From: Sporomusa acidovorans
Lineage (GTDB): Bacteria > Bacillota > Negativicutes > Sporomusales > Sporomusaceae
Length of the DNA: 64,000 nucleotides
Assembly: GCF_900101845.1 (NCBI RefSeq)
Contig: NZ_FNAM01000011.1
Coordinates: forward strand, 1-64,000
Direction of reading: 5' to 3'
Part shown: piece after piece, positions 34,951 through 43,827 of the stretch
Position numbering within the stretch: the first letter of the stretch is position 1
Layout: every line of letters starts with the position of its first letter
Notes under the pieces: generated by a model
Databases searched by the model: none
Seen by the model: the letters and a program-made list of their open reading frames with translations, nothing else
Told to the model about the DNA's origin: nothing
Translations under genes and position numbers: made by a program

Positions 34951-35613
34951 TTAGTGGGGAATATAGCGGTTGACCGGCCGGCCAACGGAACCATACATAA
35001 GTTCCACGGTTAACATTCCGCTGGTTTCCAGATAGTCAAGATACTTGCGCACAGTTACCCGGGAAACACCGATTTCTTTAACCAACTCCTCAATCGTAAA
35101 AGGGGCCCCGATCTTATCAATTGCCGTTTTAACAATTTGCAGTGTATGCTTCTCCAGCCCTTTAGGCAAGCCACACTTTCTCTGCCGGTCCAGCACTTGT
35201 GTATCAATATCCCGCTGACAGACCGTATCACAGCTGTCAATGGCCTCCACTCTGACCTTATACTGCTGCAAGGCCATATTCAGCCTCTCAAACTCAAAAG
35301 GCTTGATCAGGTAGTCTACAGCCCCCAGGCGCAACGCTTTTTTTACGCTGGCCGAATCCCGGGCCGCTGTCACCATAATAACATCCACTCCATGCCCGGC
35401 CTCTCTAATCTTTTTCAACATTTCCAAGCCATTCATACCAGGCATAAAAATATCAACTAATATCAAATCAACGGTACCAGTTTCCAATATTTTAAGCGCC
35501 TGCCGGCAGTCATTGGCGATGCTGTGAAGTTGAAACCCTTCAACATGAGCCAAATAGCGGCGATTAAGCTCAGCTACTGTAGGGTCATCTTCCACGATAA
35601 GTACATTAATCAT
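34951..35613 (-). CDS. citB: Response regulator of the CitB/DcuR family
   Basis: A 220-residue protein. The receiver has VLIVEDDPTVAELNRRYL, the phosphorylated Asp in LILVDIFMPGMNG, MVTAARD and DYLIKPFEFERL. The C-terminal domain has FTIEELVKEIGVSRVTVRKY LDYLE-type helix-turn-helix, as in CitB, DcuR and DpiA. ATG at 35613 starts directly at the receiver and overlaps the kinase gene by eight bases. With CitA it should switch on the divergently ordered citrate genes just downstream when external citrate is present. The gene name rests on family and context. Confidence 0.9.
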   Translation of the reverse strand: MINVLIVEDDPTVAELNRRYLAHVEGFQLHSIANDCRQALKILETGTVDLILVDIFMPGMNGLEMLKKIREAGHGVDVIMVTAARDSASVKKALRLGAVDYLIKPFEFERLNMALQQYKVRVEAIDSCDTVCQRDIDTQVLDRQRKCGLPKGLEKHTLQIVKTAIDKIGAPFTIEELVKEIGVSRVTVRKYLDYLETSGMLTVELMYGSVGRPVNRYIPH

Positions 35614-37201
35614 TCCGATTCTCCTCTCTATAACGGGGTATCGTAACGACAACTTCAGTTCCCGGCGAAGAATTCTTAAATTCTATTGTGCCTTGCATTT
35701 TTTTTACACAGCTTTCCACTAAATGAAGCCCAAAACCACGGTTTTCCCCTTTGGTGGAAAAACCTCTTTCAAAGATCCGCTCCCTCACATCCTGCATTAA
35801 TCCAGGCCCGCTGTCCGCAACCCGGATAATACAGTGATTATCTGTTTCACTAATAGACAAAGTAACCTTTTTCTCATCCGAACTCTCCGCGGCCTCCAGA
35901 GCGTTGTCAAGAAGATTACCCAGTATGGTAATTAACTCGTAGTTGGCCGCAGACGCCGTTTCCGCAGTCATGAGCGTTTCTTCTTCAATTGCCATGCTGA
36001 CGCCCATTTCCCTTGACCTGCTCAACTTGCTTAACACCAGCCCGGCCACCGCCGGTTCTCTGATCCGCTTGCCGACAAAGGCGACCTCGGCTTCCTGATC
36101 GTTGGCAATCCGTTTGATATAAGCCGCAAGCTGATCATAGCATTCCAGCCGGACGAGTCCTAAAATTACATGTAACTTATTCATAAATTCATGTGTCTGC
36201 GACCGCAAAGCATCGACATAACCCCTGACGCCGGTGAGTTCTTCCGCCAGTTTGTTAATCTCGGTTTTATCCCGAAATGTGGCAATGGCACCAACAATCG
36301 TGCCATTAACATGGATGGGAACCCTATTGGTAATGATGCGCACACCATTTAAATCCTGTTCTTGGTTTAACTCAGGTATACCCTGTGCCATCACCCGTCT
36401 GAGGCCAGTGTTGGGAATATACCCTTCAATTTCCTGCCCGATAGGATTACCTGACGTACCTGCACTATGGAGTATCGCAATGGCTGCGTCATTTGCCAAT
36501 GTTATTTTGCCAGTTAGGTCGACGGCAAGAATCCCCTCTCTAACCGATTGCAGCATTGCATTTCTTTCCTCTAACAGTTTGGCAATTCCCGCCGGCTCTA
36601 ATCCGAACAGTGTCTTCTTGATACTCCGGGCAAGCAGAACAGCACCCGTTATGCCAATTGCCATTCCCAGCAGAATTGCGAAAAAGATGCGATTACGGCT
36701 TTCCCTTACCGCCTGTTCTACATCGCCAAGATGAATACCCACCACGACCGCGCCAACTTGTTGTCCGTTATGATATACTGGTGTAAAGGCCCTAAGCTGG
36801 GGTCCTACTGTTCCACTGGCATACGAAAGATATTCCTTGCCTTGAAGTGCCGGTTGCTCATCACCACCAACCACATGGTAGCCAAGTAAGCTTTCATCAG
36901 GATGTGATTTACGGATTCCCTGCATGTCAAACACGACCACAATGGCTGTATTCGTTAAACTCCGCATGACTTTTGAATAACCCTGCATATCCTTTTCGTC
37001 GCGTAACCCTGCCAGCCCTTCAGCTACCACCTCCGAATGAGCAACAATACGGGCTATGTCCATAACAGACCGCCCCATTTGATTAGTGATGCCATTAGCG
37101 ACATGCGTGGAAATCAGCCAATTAGTCGTCAGTAGTGCCAACAGCACAACACTGCAAACCAGCAAGATAATTTTCCCTTGCAGATTTAATGTATAAGTCA
37201 C
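35606..37201 (-). CDS. citA: Sensor histidine kinase of the CitA/DcuS family
   Basis: About 531 residues. One membrane segment (GKIILLVCSVVLLALLTT) comes first, then a periplasmic PAS sensor with RSVMDIARIVAHSEVV and KSHPDESLLGYHVVGGDE. A second membrane segment (IFFAILLGMAIGITGAVLLA) leads to a cytoplasmic PAS, the His box SQTHEFMNKLHVILGL, and an ATPase domain with NLLDNALEAAE, DSGPGLM and NRGFGLHLV. This order is that of citrate/dicarboxylate sensors. The GTG at 37201 has GGTGGAG five bases upstream; an ATG 36 bases earlier has none. Confidence 0.9.
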   Translation of the reverse strand: MTYTLNLQGKIILLVCSVVLLALLTTNWLISTHVANGITNQMGRSVMDIARIVAHSEVVAEGLAGLRDEKDMQGYSKVMRSLTNTAIVVVFDMQGIRKSHPDESLLGYHVVGGDEQPALQGKEYLSYASGTVGPQLRAFTPVYHNGQQVGAVVVGIHLGDVEQAVRESRNRIFFAILLGMAIGITGAVLLARSIKKTLFGLEPAGIAKLLEERNAMLQSVREGILAVDLTGKITLANDAAIAILHSAGTSGNPIGQEIEGYIPNTGLRRVMAQGIPELNQEQDLNGVRIITNRVPIHVNGTIVGAIATFRDKTEINKLAEELTGVRGYVDALRSQTHEFMNKLHVILGLVRLECYDQLAAYIKRIANDQEAEVAFVGKRIREPAVAGLVLSKLSRSREMGVSMAIEEETLMTAETASAANYELITILGNLLDNALEAAESSDEKKVTLSISETDNHCIIRVADSGPGLMQDVRERIFERGFSTKGENRGFGLHLVESCVKKMQGTIEFKNSSPGTEVVVTIPRYREENRND

Positions 37202-37298
37202 ATTTCTCCACCCCTGTTTTCCGATTTTTAGAGCCATGTTCCGCTGACTATATATTCCGCACTAAAAAAGTTTGCAGGCATAGGCGGATGAGTCCGGC

Positions 37299-37625
37299 TT
37301 ATTTAAACGGTCCGTTTTTCCTTCCCCATTCAGACATGCATGTTAAAATCGGCATCAAGGTCTTCCCCTTATCGGTTAGTGAATATTCCACTTTGGGTGG
37401 AATTTGATGATACTCCTCACGATGAATCAACTGCTCGAGTTCCAACTCTTTAAGCTGCTGGCTCAACATTTTATGGGTAATGGGCGGCAGTGCCCTTTTG
37501 AGTTCCCCGTAACGCAGCACCCGGTTTTCGGACAATTTGTATAAGATTAACCATTTCCACTTGCCGCCAACAATAGAAAGTGTATACGTAATTGGGCAAT
37601 TGCAATTTTTCGGCCAGTTTGCCAT
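37299..37625 (-). CDS. HxlR-family transcriptional regulator
   Basis: A 108-residue winged-helix protein: CNCPITYTLSIVGGKWKWLI, FRYGELKRALPPITHKMLSQ-like segment (here LRYGELKRAL), LKELELEQLIHREEY and PPKVEYSLTDKGKTLMPIL. These are diagnostic of HxlR regulators. It carries an N-terminal Cys pair (CNC), often redox- or electrophile-sensing. It is divergent to the flavoprotein gene at 37741, with an inverted repeat between the two, so it most likely controls that gene. Confidence 0.9.
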   Translation of the reverse strand: MANWPKNCNCPITYTLSIVGGKWKWLILYKLSENRVLRYGELKRALPPITHKMLSQQLKELELEQLIHREEYHQIPPKVEYSLTDKGKTLMPILTCMSEWGRKNGPFK

Positions 37626-37643
37626 GACACTCTCCTTTTCGAT

Positions 37644-37668
37644 AGTATCTATCCTGTAAGTGCATACT
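37644..37668. promoter_or_regulatory. Inverted repeat between hxlR and the flavoprotein gene
   Basis: AGTAT (37644-37648) and ATACT (37664-37668), 15 bases apart, lie in the shared control region. A TATAAT at 37690-37695 facing the flavoprotein lies just downstream. Putative HxlR operator. Confidence 0.4.
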
Positions 37669-37740
37669 TTTCTTTTTAATAAAATGATATATAATTTAAG
37701 TCAGATAATCAAGTACCGATGATAAACTGGGAGGGATTCG

Positions 37741-38394
37741 ATGAACGTACTGGCTATTAACGGCAGCCCCCGGAAAAATTGGAACACGGCAATACTGCTC
37801 AACAAGGTATTGGCAGGGGCCGCCTCGCAAGGGGCTCAGACTGAACTCATCCACCTTTACGACCTAAATTTTAAGGGTTGTAGAAGCTGCTTTGCCTGTA
37901 AGGTCAAGAATGGCAAAAGCTATGGAAAATGTGCATTGCAAGATGACCTGACCCCTGTCCTTAAGAAGGTTGAACAAGCTGACGCACTTATTCTGGGGTC
38001 ACCGATTTACTTTGGAAATGTTACGGGAGAGATGCGCTCTTTCATGGAACGCCTGGCATTTCCCTACCTGGTATATGACGCTAACTACTCTTCCTTGTTT
38101 ACAAAAAAAATTCCTATAGGACTTATCTATACCATGAATGTATCCGAAGAGCGAATGAAAGCCGCCGGCTACGACAATAATCTTAAAGCAGCCGAAATGG
38201 CGCTAGGCCGGATCTTGGGAACAGCCGAGCCGCTATTTGTTAACGACACTTATCAGTTCGATAATTATTCCAAATACGTTGTAACAGCATTTAATGAAGC
38301 GGATAAAGCGCAAAGACGCAAAGAGGTATTTCCTCTAGACTGTGAAAAGGCCTTTAACATGGGAGTAAGATTTGCATCTCAGACTGCTCAATAA
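37741..38394 (+). CDS. NADPH-dependent FMN reductase-like flavoprotein (iron-sulfur flavoprotein type)
   Basis: A 217-residue flavodoxin-fold protein. It opens MNVLAINGSPRKNWNTAILL (FMN phosphate loop), has GCRSCFACK plus a further Cys in YGKCALQDDL, and ADALILGSPIYFGNVTGEMR (isoalloxazine loop). The compact Cys motif is that of the Isf-like group that can hold a cluster or a redox disulfide. Such proteins reduce quinones, nitro compounds or oxygen species. GGGAGGG precedes the ATG. Control by the divergent HxlR protein is likely. Confidence 0.85.
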   Translation: MNVLAINGSPRKNWNTAILLNKVLAGAASQGAQTELIHLYDLNFKGCRSCFACKVKNGKSYGKCALQDDLTPVLKKVEQADALILGSPIYFGNVTGEMRSFMERLAFPYLVYDANYSSLFTKKIPIGLIYTMNVSEERMKAAGYDNNLKAAEMALGRILGTAEPLFVNDTYQFDNYSKYVVTAFNEADKAQRRKEVFPLDCEKAFNMGVRFASQTAQ

Positions 38395-38399
38395 AGCCA

Positions 38400-38443
38400 C
38401 AAACCCTCCTGTGAGTACCAAATGGTGCTCGCAGGAGGGTTTG
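38400..38443. terminator. Strong hairpin between flavoprotein and biotin carboxylase genes
   Basis: CAAACCCTCCTG and CAGGAGGGTTTG form the outer stem, with GAG-ACC/GGT-CTC inside. The tail TTTGCATTTTATTT follows on the plus strand. It separates convergent genes and may serve both. Confidence 0.75.
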
Positions 38444-38463
38444 TTTGCATTTTATTTGCCCGT

Positions 38464-39816
38464 TTACTCTAACAGGCTATCCCCGTAGTTTTCCACAAAT
38501 CCTGTCGTCACCCTGCCCGCAACAAACAGGGGATGATTCAGTAATTTTTGATGAAAAGGAATGGTCGTTTGCACCCCTTCAATGACAAATTCGGCCAGTG
38601 CCCGTTTCATCCGCGCAATGGCTTCCTGCCTGGTCTTACCCCAAACGATTACCTTGGCTATCATGGAATCGTAGAAAGGGGTGATTTCATAACCACTGTA
38701 TACGGCACTGTCAATTCTGACACCAAAACCGCCCGGGGGAAGGTAACGGCCAACCTTTCCGGGGGAGGGCAGAAAATTCCGGGCCGGGTCTTCCGCATTG
38801 ATGCGGCACTCAATCGCCCAGCCGTCAACTTGCACAGTTGCCTGCGAAAAAGACAGCGGACAACCGGCTGCCACGGCAATTTGCTCTTTTATTAAATCAA
38901 TACCGGTAACCATTTCAGTAATGGCATGCTCAACCTGAATGCGGGTATTCATTTCAATAAAGTAAAAATGTCCATGCTTATCCAGCAAAAATTCTACCGT
39001 GCCGGCCCCCTGATAATGAGCCGACCGTGCGGCCAGTACAGCGGCCTGCCCCATCTGCCGCCGGACCTCATCATCCAGGGCTGCCGAAGGTGCTTCTTCC
39101 ACAAGCTTTTGGTGACGGCGCTGAATCGAGCAGTCGCGCTCGCCCAGATACACTACATTGCCGTGATTGTCGGCCATAATCTGCATCTCCACATGGCGGG
39201 GCTCTTCCAAATATTTCTCTAAATAGACGCCAGGATCACCAAAAATAACTTCTACTTCCTTTTGTGCCTGGCGAATAGCCTGTTCTAAATCGGCCGCATT
39301 GGTAACAACCCGCATACCCTTGCCACCGCCGCCGGCAGTCGCCTTGACAATCACCGGGTAACCAATCTTCGCCGCCACAGCCAGAGCTGTTTCCAGGTCT
39401 TCAATAATTCCGTCCGTTCCCGGAATGATCGGAACTCCCGCCTGCTTCATCGTTTCCCGGGCAATTGCTTTTGCACCCATTCGCCGGATGGCATCCGGGC
39501 TGGGACCGATAAATGTTACCCCACAAGCACCGCAGGCTTCGGCAAACTCAGCATTCTCAGCCAAAAAGCCATAACCGGGATGAATGGCGTCGGCCTGGGC
39601 TGCTGCCGCCACACTGAGTAAATTTGTTATACATAAGTAGCTTTGTTTGGCCGCAGCCGGCCCGATACAATAGGCTTCATCTGCCAGCTTTACATGTAAT
39701 GCCTGTTCATCGGCTTTCGAATACACGGCAACAGTCGTAATCCCCATTTCACGGCAGGCCCGGATAATGCGGACAGCAATTTCGCCCCGGTTAGCAATTA
39801 GAATCTTTTTGAACAT
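38464..39816 (-). CDS. accC: Biotin carboxylase
   Basis: A 450-residue ATP-grasp enzyme: [37 protein letters not shown], the glycine loop [34 protein letters not shown], and the catalytic [18 protein letters not shown]. It carboxylates biotin on a carrier protein using ATP and bicarbonate. It lies 51 bases after accB at the end of the pxp operon. No carboxyltransferase accA/accD is nearby; instead the pxpBC (allophanate-hydrolase/urea-carboxylase-like) genes are upstream. A second biotin carboxylase gene lies at 62 kb, so this one may serve the pxp system rather than fatty acid synthesis. Confidence 0.93.
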   Translation of the reverse strand: MFKKILIANRGEIAVRIIRACREMGITTVAVYSKADEQALHVKLADEAYCIGPAAAKQSYLCITNLLSVAAAAQADAIHPGYGFLAENAEFAEACGACGVTFIGPSPDAIRRMGAKAIARETMKQAGVPIIPGTDGIIEDLETALAVAAKIGYPVIVKATAGGGGKGMRVVTNAADLEQAIRQAQKEVEVIFGDPGVYLEKYLEEPRHVEMQIMADNHGNVVYLGERDCSIQRRHQKLVEEAPSAALDDEVRRQMGQAAVLAARSAHYQGAGTVEFLLDKHGHFYFIEMNTRIQVEHAITEMVTGIDLIKEQIAVAAGCPLSFSQATVQVDGWAIECRINAEDPARNFLPSPGKVGRYLPPGGFGVRIDSAVYSGYEITPFYDSMIAKVIVWGKTRQEAIARMKRALAEFVIEGVQTTIPFHQKLLNHPLFVAGRVTTGFVENYGDSLLE

Positions 39817-39867
39817 TGTTTTTCTCCTTTATCCGTAAACACACCTTTTTGCTACACCCAGAGCCGC

Positions 39868-40314
39868 CTAGGGCTTTACCAAAAACAATGGTTGACCATA
39901 TTCGACAAAATCGCCGTCCTTGGCCAGGACTTCTACAATTTCCCCGGTTACACCCGCAGAAACATCATTGAATAATTTCATCGCTTCCAAAATGCAAACA
40001 ACCGTATCCGCTTCTACCTTGCCGCCAATTGTAATAAACGGTGCGGCACCGGGCTCGGGGGCTGCATAAAAAGTCCCGACTGTCGGGGACAGAATTTCAA
40101 CAAATGCCGATTGCGCTGTTTCCGTGATAACCGGCGCTGCGGTTTCCCGCGGAGCAGGATTAAATCGTGCCGGCTCGGCGGCAGGCTGACCCTGCGGCAA
40201 ATTGGGATTTTTCGCAATAACCAGCTTGGCGCCCTGATGATTCCATTCAAAGTGATTAATGGACGATTGATCCACAGCCTGAATCAATTCTTTTATTTCA
40301 GCAATAGTAAACAC
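39868..40314 (-). CDS. accB: Biotin carboxyl carrier protein
   Basis: A 148-residue protein. The N-terminal helix FTIAEIKELIQAVDQSSINH is followed by HFEWNHQGAKLVIAK, a Pro/Ala-rich linker (residues 50-75), and the biotinyl domain with the biotin lysine in CILEAMKLFNDV and VEYGQPLFLVKP at the end. GTG at 40314 is taken as start because AAGGAG lies eight bases before it. It sits between pxpC and accC, about 60 bases after pxpC, so BCCP, biotin carboxylase and the PxpBC complex are likely made together. Confidence 0.9.
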   Translation of the reverse strand: MFTIAEIKELIQAVDQSSINHFEWNHQGAKLVIAKNPNLPQGQPAAEPARFNPAPRETAAPVITETAQSAFVEILSPTVGTFYAAPEPGAAPFITIGGKVEADTVVCILEAMKLFNDVSAGVTGEIVEVLAKDGDFVEYGQPLFLVKP

Positions 40315-40372
40315 GTATGTCACTCCTTGATCTTTCCTACCGCTACGCATCAGCCAAACAGCTTCTCAAAAG

Positions 40373-41380
40373 CTACATTACGCGCAGCGCAATGGCCTGT
40401 TTGAGTTGCTGCAAATAGGCTTCCCGCTCAAGATAGAGCTGTTCGGCTGCTATATGTGATATCTCCTGAAATTTGATATGGTCTCCCGGCCTGGCCTGAG
40501 CAATCAGGGCAATATCAACCGCCGCCACCTGGGCTATTTTGGGATACCCGCCGGCGGTCTGCCGGTCTGCCAGCAGGATGATCGGCTTGCCGTCAGGCGG
40601 TACCTGAACCGTGCCCAGCGCAACCGCCTCGGAAATCATTTCCGACGGTTCCTTTAATTCCAGCACCATCCCTGACAAGCGATAGCCCATCCGGTCAGAC
40701 TGCGCGGCAACCTGAAAAGGTTGGTTAAAAAACCGGGTTTTGCTATCTGCTGTAAACTGTTCGTATTGACTGCCGCAAGTCACCCGTACCTGAATAGGCG
40801 CGGATGACTGAGGAATATGCATTTTTGCCGCATGCCAGTCGGTTGCGGCAAAAAATTTTCCCTGCAGTTTGCCGGCCAGTTGTTTGACTAAGCGGCCGGC
40901 TTGCTCTGGCAGGGAAGACGTAAGCGGCAGTATATCTCCCTGTTGTAAGGCGCGCCCGTGAAAACCGCCGATGCCGGCCCGCAAATACGTGCTTTTGCTG
41001 CCCATGACCGGCGGGATGGCAAACCCGCCGGCCACAGCCAGATAGGTGCGGCAGCCCGGCTTGCAGCCTTTAAACTCAAGCACACTGCCTTGTTTGACAA
41101 ACACTGGCCGCCATAATGGCACGGCCGCGCCATTGACGGCAGGCGCCATATTGCCGCCGGTTATAGCCAGCAACGTATCCTGTTCCAACCGCAGCGACGG
41201 CCCCATTAAGGTCATTTCCAGCGCGCCCTCGCCCTCTTCATTGCCAACCAGAATATTGGCTACGCGCAGTGCATAGGAATCCATCGCGCCGCTTACGATC
41301 ACACCGTATTTTTGAAAGCCGTACCTGCCTAAATCCTGAATACTGGAAAGCAGGCCGGGACGTAAAACCGTGATTTTCAT
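40373..41380 (-). CDS. pxpC: 5-oxoprolinase subunit C / biotin-dependent carboxyltransferase-like (AHS2), copy 1
   Basis: A 335-residue protein of the KipA/AHS2 family: VLRPGLLSSIQDLGRYGFQK, SGAMDSYALRVANILVGNEE, ALEMTLMGPSL, YLRAGIGGFHGRALQQGD, QSDRMGYRLSG, ADRQTAGGYPKIAQVAAVDI. It has an ATGA overlap with pxpB. PxpABC hydrolyses 5-oxoproline to glutamate with ATP. AHS2 domains also form part of urea carboxylase. It is directly followed by accB and accC, which gives the carboxylase reading some weight. A diverged second copy is at 45.3 kb. Confidence 0.9.
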   Translation of the reverse strand: MKITVLRPGLLSSIQDLGRYGFQKYGVIVSGAMDSYALRVANILVGNEEGEGALEMTLMGPSLRLEQDTLLAITGGNMAPAVNGAAVPLWRPVFVKQGSVLEFKGCKPGCRTYLAVAGGFAIPPVMGSKSTYLRAGIGGFHGRALQQGDILPLTSSLPEQAGRLVKQLAGKLQGKFFAATDWHAAKMHIPQSSAPIQVRVTCGSQYEQFTADSKTRFFNQPFQVAAQSDRMGYRLSGMVLELKEPSEMISEAVALGTVQVPPDGKPIILLADRQTAGGYPKIAQVAAVDIALIAQARPGDHIKFQEISHIAAEQLYLEREAYLQQLKQAIALRVM

Positions 41381-42135
41381 GGCCTTGCCTCCTGATATTC
41401 TTCATACTCGGCCGGCGAGACCGGTCTAAACCGGATAAGGTCCCCGGCTTGCAGCAGGCTGGGAATTTCCTTCCGGGGGCGAAATAGCGGCAGCGGCGTG
41501 CGGCCGATCAACTGCCAGCCACCGGGAGTGGCAATGGGATAAACGCCTGTCTGCATACCGGCTATACCCACGGAACCTGCCGGAATTTCGAGACGTGGCG
41601 ATGACCTGCGGGGAGTAGCGATTTTTTCCGACATGCCGCCAAGGTAGGGAAATCCCGGAGCAAACCCAATCATATAGACCAGATACTGCCCCTGGCAGTG
41701 GGTTTCAATAACCTCTTCCACCGTTAGTTTATTATGCTCGGCCACATATTCAAGATCCGGCCCGTACTCGCCGCCATAGCAAACCGGAATTTCCACTGTC
41801 CTGGGCGTTGTTACCGTACTGTGATCCAAACTTCTCAACACTTCAGCAAGCCTGGCGGCAACAATTTGATAAGCCAGCAGCCCGGGTTGCTGATCAGACT
41901 GTTGTTTGTGGAACTCTTGGACCTGAGCCGGGTTAAAGAATACGGTAACGCTGGAGTAGGCCGACACATATTCCAGCATTCCCGGTAAAGGCTGTTGATC
42001 AAGATGATCGGCCAAGGCCTTTACTTTTTTATTGGTTTCCGGATGAATACCCTTGCCGAATTCCACCATAATGGCCGCTTCGCCGACAGGCGACAGTTGA
42101 TAGTGAGGAGCGGCAGATGCTGGTTGTTGCTTCAT
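41377..42135 (-). CDS. pxpB: 5-oxoprolinase subunit B (KipI/AHS1), copy 1
   Basis: About 252 residues: LSPVGEAAIMVEFGKGIHPE at the N-terminus, MLEYVSAYSSVTVFFNPAQV, VEIPVCYGGEYGPDLEYVAE, the family signature YMIGFAPGFPYLGGMSEKIA, PRLEIPAGSVGIAGMQTGVY and PGGWQLIGRTPLPLF. These are the marks of PxpB/KipI. ATG at 42135 lies six bases after GAGGTG. It pairs with pxpC by ATGA overlap. In B. subtilis KipI also inhibits the sporulation kinase KinA; whether this copy does is not visible. Confidence 0.92.
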   Translation of the reverse strand: MKQQPASAAPHYQLSPVGEAAIMVEFGKGIHPETNKKVKALADHLDQQPLPGMLEYVSAYSSVTVFFNPAQVQEFHKQQSDQQPGLLAYQIVAARLAEVLRSLDHSTVTTPRTVEIPVCYGGEYGPDLEYVAEHNKLTVEEVIETHCQGQYLVYMIGFAPGFPYLGGMSEKIATPRRSSPRLEIPAGSVGIAGMQTGVYPIATPGGWQLIGRTPLPLFRPRKEIPSLLQAGDLIRFRPVSPAEYEEYQEARP

Positions 42136-42171
42136 TTGTATCACCTCAGTGTCGCTTGCGCCATTTTTTAC

Positions 42172-42963
42172 TCACAGCACGCTGAACTTCTCATCCTGCA
42201 CATCGGTTATGAACATATGGCCGGGGGCATGGGTAATCATCAGTTCGGGTTTGATCTGCATCGCCACTGCCTGGGGTGTAACGCCGCAGGCCCAGAACAC
42301 AGGAACCTCGCCCGGTTTTATGGTAACACGGTCGCCAAAATCAGGCTTATCAATATCTTTTATGCCAATGCCGGCCGGATTGCCGATATGAATCGGCGCA
42401 CCGTGAACGGAAGGAAAACGGGAAGTTATCTGCACGGCCCGCACGACATCTTTTTCGGGTATCGGCCGCATGCTCACTACCACCGGTCCTTCGAAACGCC
42501 CTGCTTTTACACAGGGAATATTGGTCTTATACATGGCCACATTGCAATTTTCTTCAATATGCCGTACAGGAATGCCGCTGTTCATGAGCGGATGCTCGAA
42601 GGTAAAACTGCAGCCGATGAGAAAAGCCACCATATCGTCTTCCCAATAGTGAAGAATATCTGTTACTTCGTCTACCAGTTCACCCTGCCGGTAAATCCGG
42701 TACTTGGGAATATCGGTCCGGATATCGGCCGTCGGCGCCACAAGCCTGGGCACCGGCGACCCGGCTTCGGTAACATCCAGTACCGGGCAAGGCTTGGGAT
42801 TACGCTGGCAAAACAGCAGAAAATCAAAGGCAATGTCTTTTCTTAAAATAGCCAGATTGGCCTGGGTAAATCCTTTGGCCATACCTGATGTCGGTTTTGT
42901 CCACTCATTCCGGCGAATTATGGCACGCACTTCAGCCGGACTCATATTCGCAAATTCACTCAT
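42172..42963 (-). CDS. DUF1445/YcsI-family putative hydro-lyase (D-glutamate cyclase type)
   Basis: A 263-residue protein: MSPAEVRAIIRRNEWTKPTS, GFTQANLAILRKDIAFDFLL, FLIGCSFTFEHPLMNSGIPV, MYKTNIPC, VVSMRPIPEKDVVRAVQIT, VPVFWACGVTPQAVAMQIKP and ITHAPGHMFITD. This matches the DUF1445 family, whose mitochondrial relative converts D-glutamate to 5-oxo-D-proline. In B. subtilis ycsI likewise sits between ycsF/ycsG and kipI/kipA. ATG at 42963 follows GAGGG. The product, 5-oxoproline, would be handled by the neighbouring PxpABC. Confidence 0.88.
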   Translation of the reverse strand: MSEFANMSPAEVRAIIRRNEWTKPTSGMAKGFTQANLAILRKDIAFDFLLFCQRNPKPCPVLDVTEAGSPVPRLVAPTADIRTDIPKYRIYRQGELVDEVTDILHYWEDDMVAFLIGCSFTFEHPLMNSGIPVRHIEENCNVAMYKTNIPCVKAGRFEGPVVVSMRPIPEKDVVRAVQITSRFPSVHGAPIHIGNPAGIGIKDIDKPDFGDRVTIKPGEVPVFWACGVTPQAVAMQIKPELMITHAPGHMFITDVQDEKFSVL

Positions 42964-42988
42964 CGTTATCCCTCTTTTGTTACTTAAT

Positions 42989-43753
42989 CTATTGTTTACC
43001 GATCGCCTTAACGGCAATTCCACCAGCAAGGAGATCTTCCCGTATCTTGCGGGCAAACTCCAGCGCGTGAATGCCATCACCGTGAATGCATACCGTATCC
43101 GCCTTGACGGCAATATCCTGTCCCTGGCGCGACAACACCTTGCCTTCCCTGACCATGCGAACGACTTGCCGCACGGCCTCCTCCTGGCTGGTAATCAGGG
43201 CATCCGGCTGTTTGCGCGGCGTTAATGAGCCGTCCAGTTGGTAAGTACGATCGGCGAACACTTCATGCGCGGTTTTGAGACCGATTCTTTCACCGGCACT
43301 AACCAACTCGCTGCCGGAAAGGCCAAACAGGATTAACCGCGGATCCACTTTATAGACGGCTTCGGCAATAGCCTCTGACAAAAGTTTACTTTTAGCGGCC
43401 ATATTATACAAAGCACCGTGCGGCTTAACATGCTGCATGGCTCCCCCTTCTGCTTTGACGAAAGCGGCTAAGGCGCCAAGCTGATAGACAATCAGGTCAT
43501 ATGCTTCCTGCGGCGCAATATCCAGTTGCCGACGGCCAAAGCCAACCAAATCCGGCAGGCCGGGGTGAGCCCCAATGGCCACGTTATTTTTCAGCGCAAG
43601 GGCAACTGTTTTCCGCATAACCGCCGGATCACCGGCATGAAAACCGCAGGCAATATTCGCCGAAGTTACAAACGGTAATATTTCTTCGTCCATGCCGATT
43701 GTATAAGCGCCAAAACTCTCACCCAAATCACAGTTTAGGTCAATCCGGTACAT
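42989..43753 (-). CDS. pxpA: 5-oxoprolinase subunit A (LamB/YcsF family)
   Basis: A 254-residue protein: [89 protein letters not shown] and [14 protein letters not shown]. This is the LamB/YcsF fold with its Asp/His metal-like motifs. It forms the ATP-dependent 5-oxoprolinase with PxpB and PxpC. Only one pxpA is present for two pxpBC pairs. It lies 25 bases upstream of the DUF1445 gene and 74 bases after the transporter gene. Confidence 0.93.
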   Translation of the reverse strand: MYRIDLNCDLGESFGAYTIGMDEEILPFVTSANIACGFHAGDPAVMRKTVALALKNNVAIGAHPGLPDLVGFGRRQLDIAPQEAYDLIVYQLGALAAFVKAEGGAMQHVKPHGALYNMAAKSKLLSEAIAEAVYKVDPRLILFGLSGSELVSAGERIGLKTAHEVFADRTYQLDGSLTPRKQPDALITSQEEAVRQVVRMVREGKVLSRQGQDIAVKADTVCIHGDGIHALEFARKIREDLLAGGIAVKAIGKQ

Positions 43754-43827
43754 ATTCTATACCTCCAGAAATTTTATAAATAACTATACTTTTAGGTTCG
43801 GTTTCCTATACCGCATAGTCTCTCACA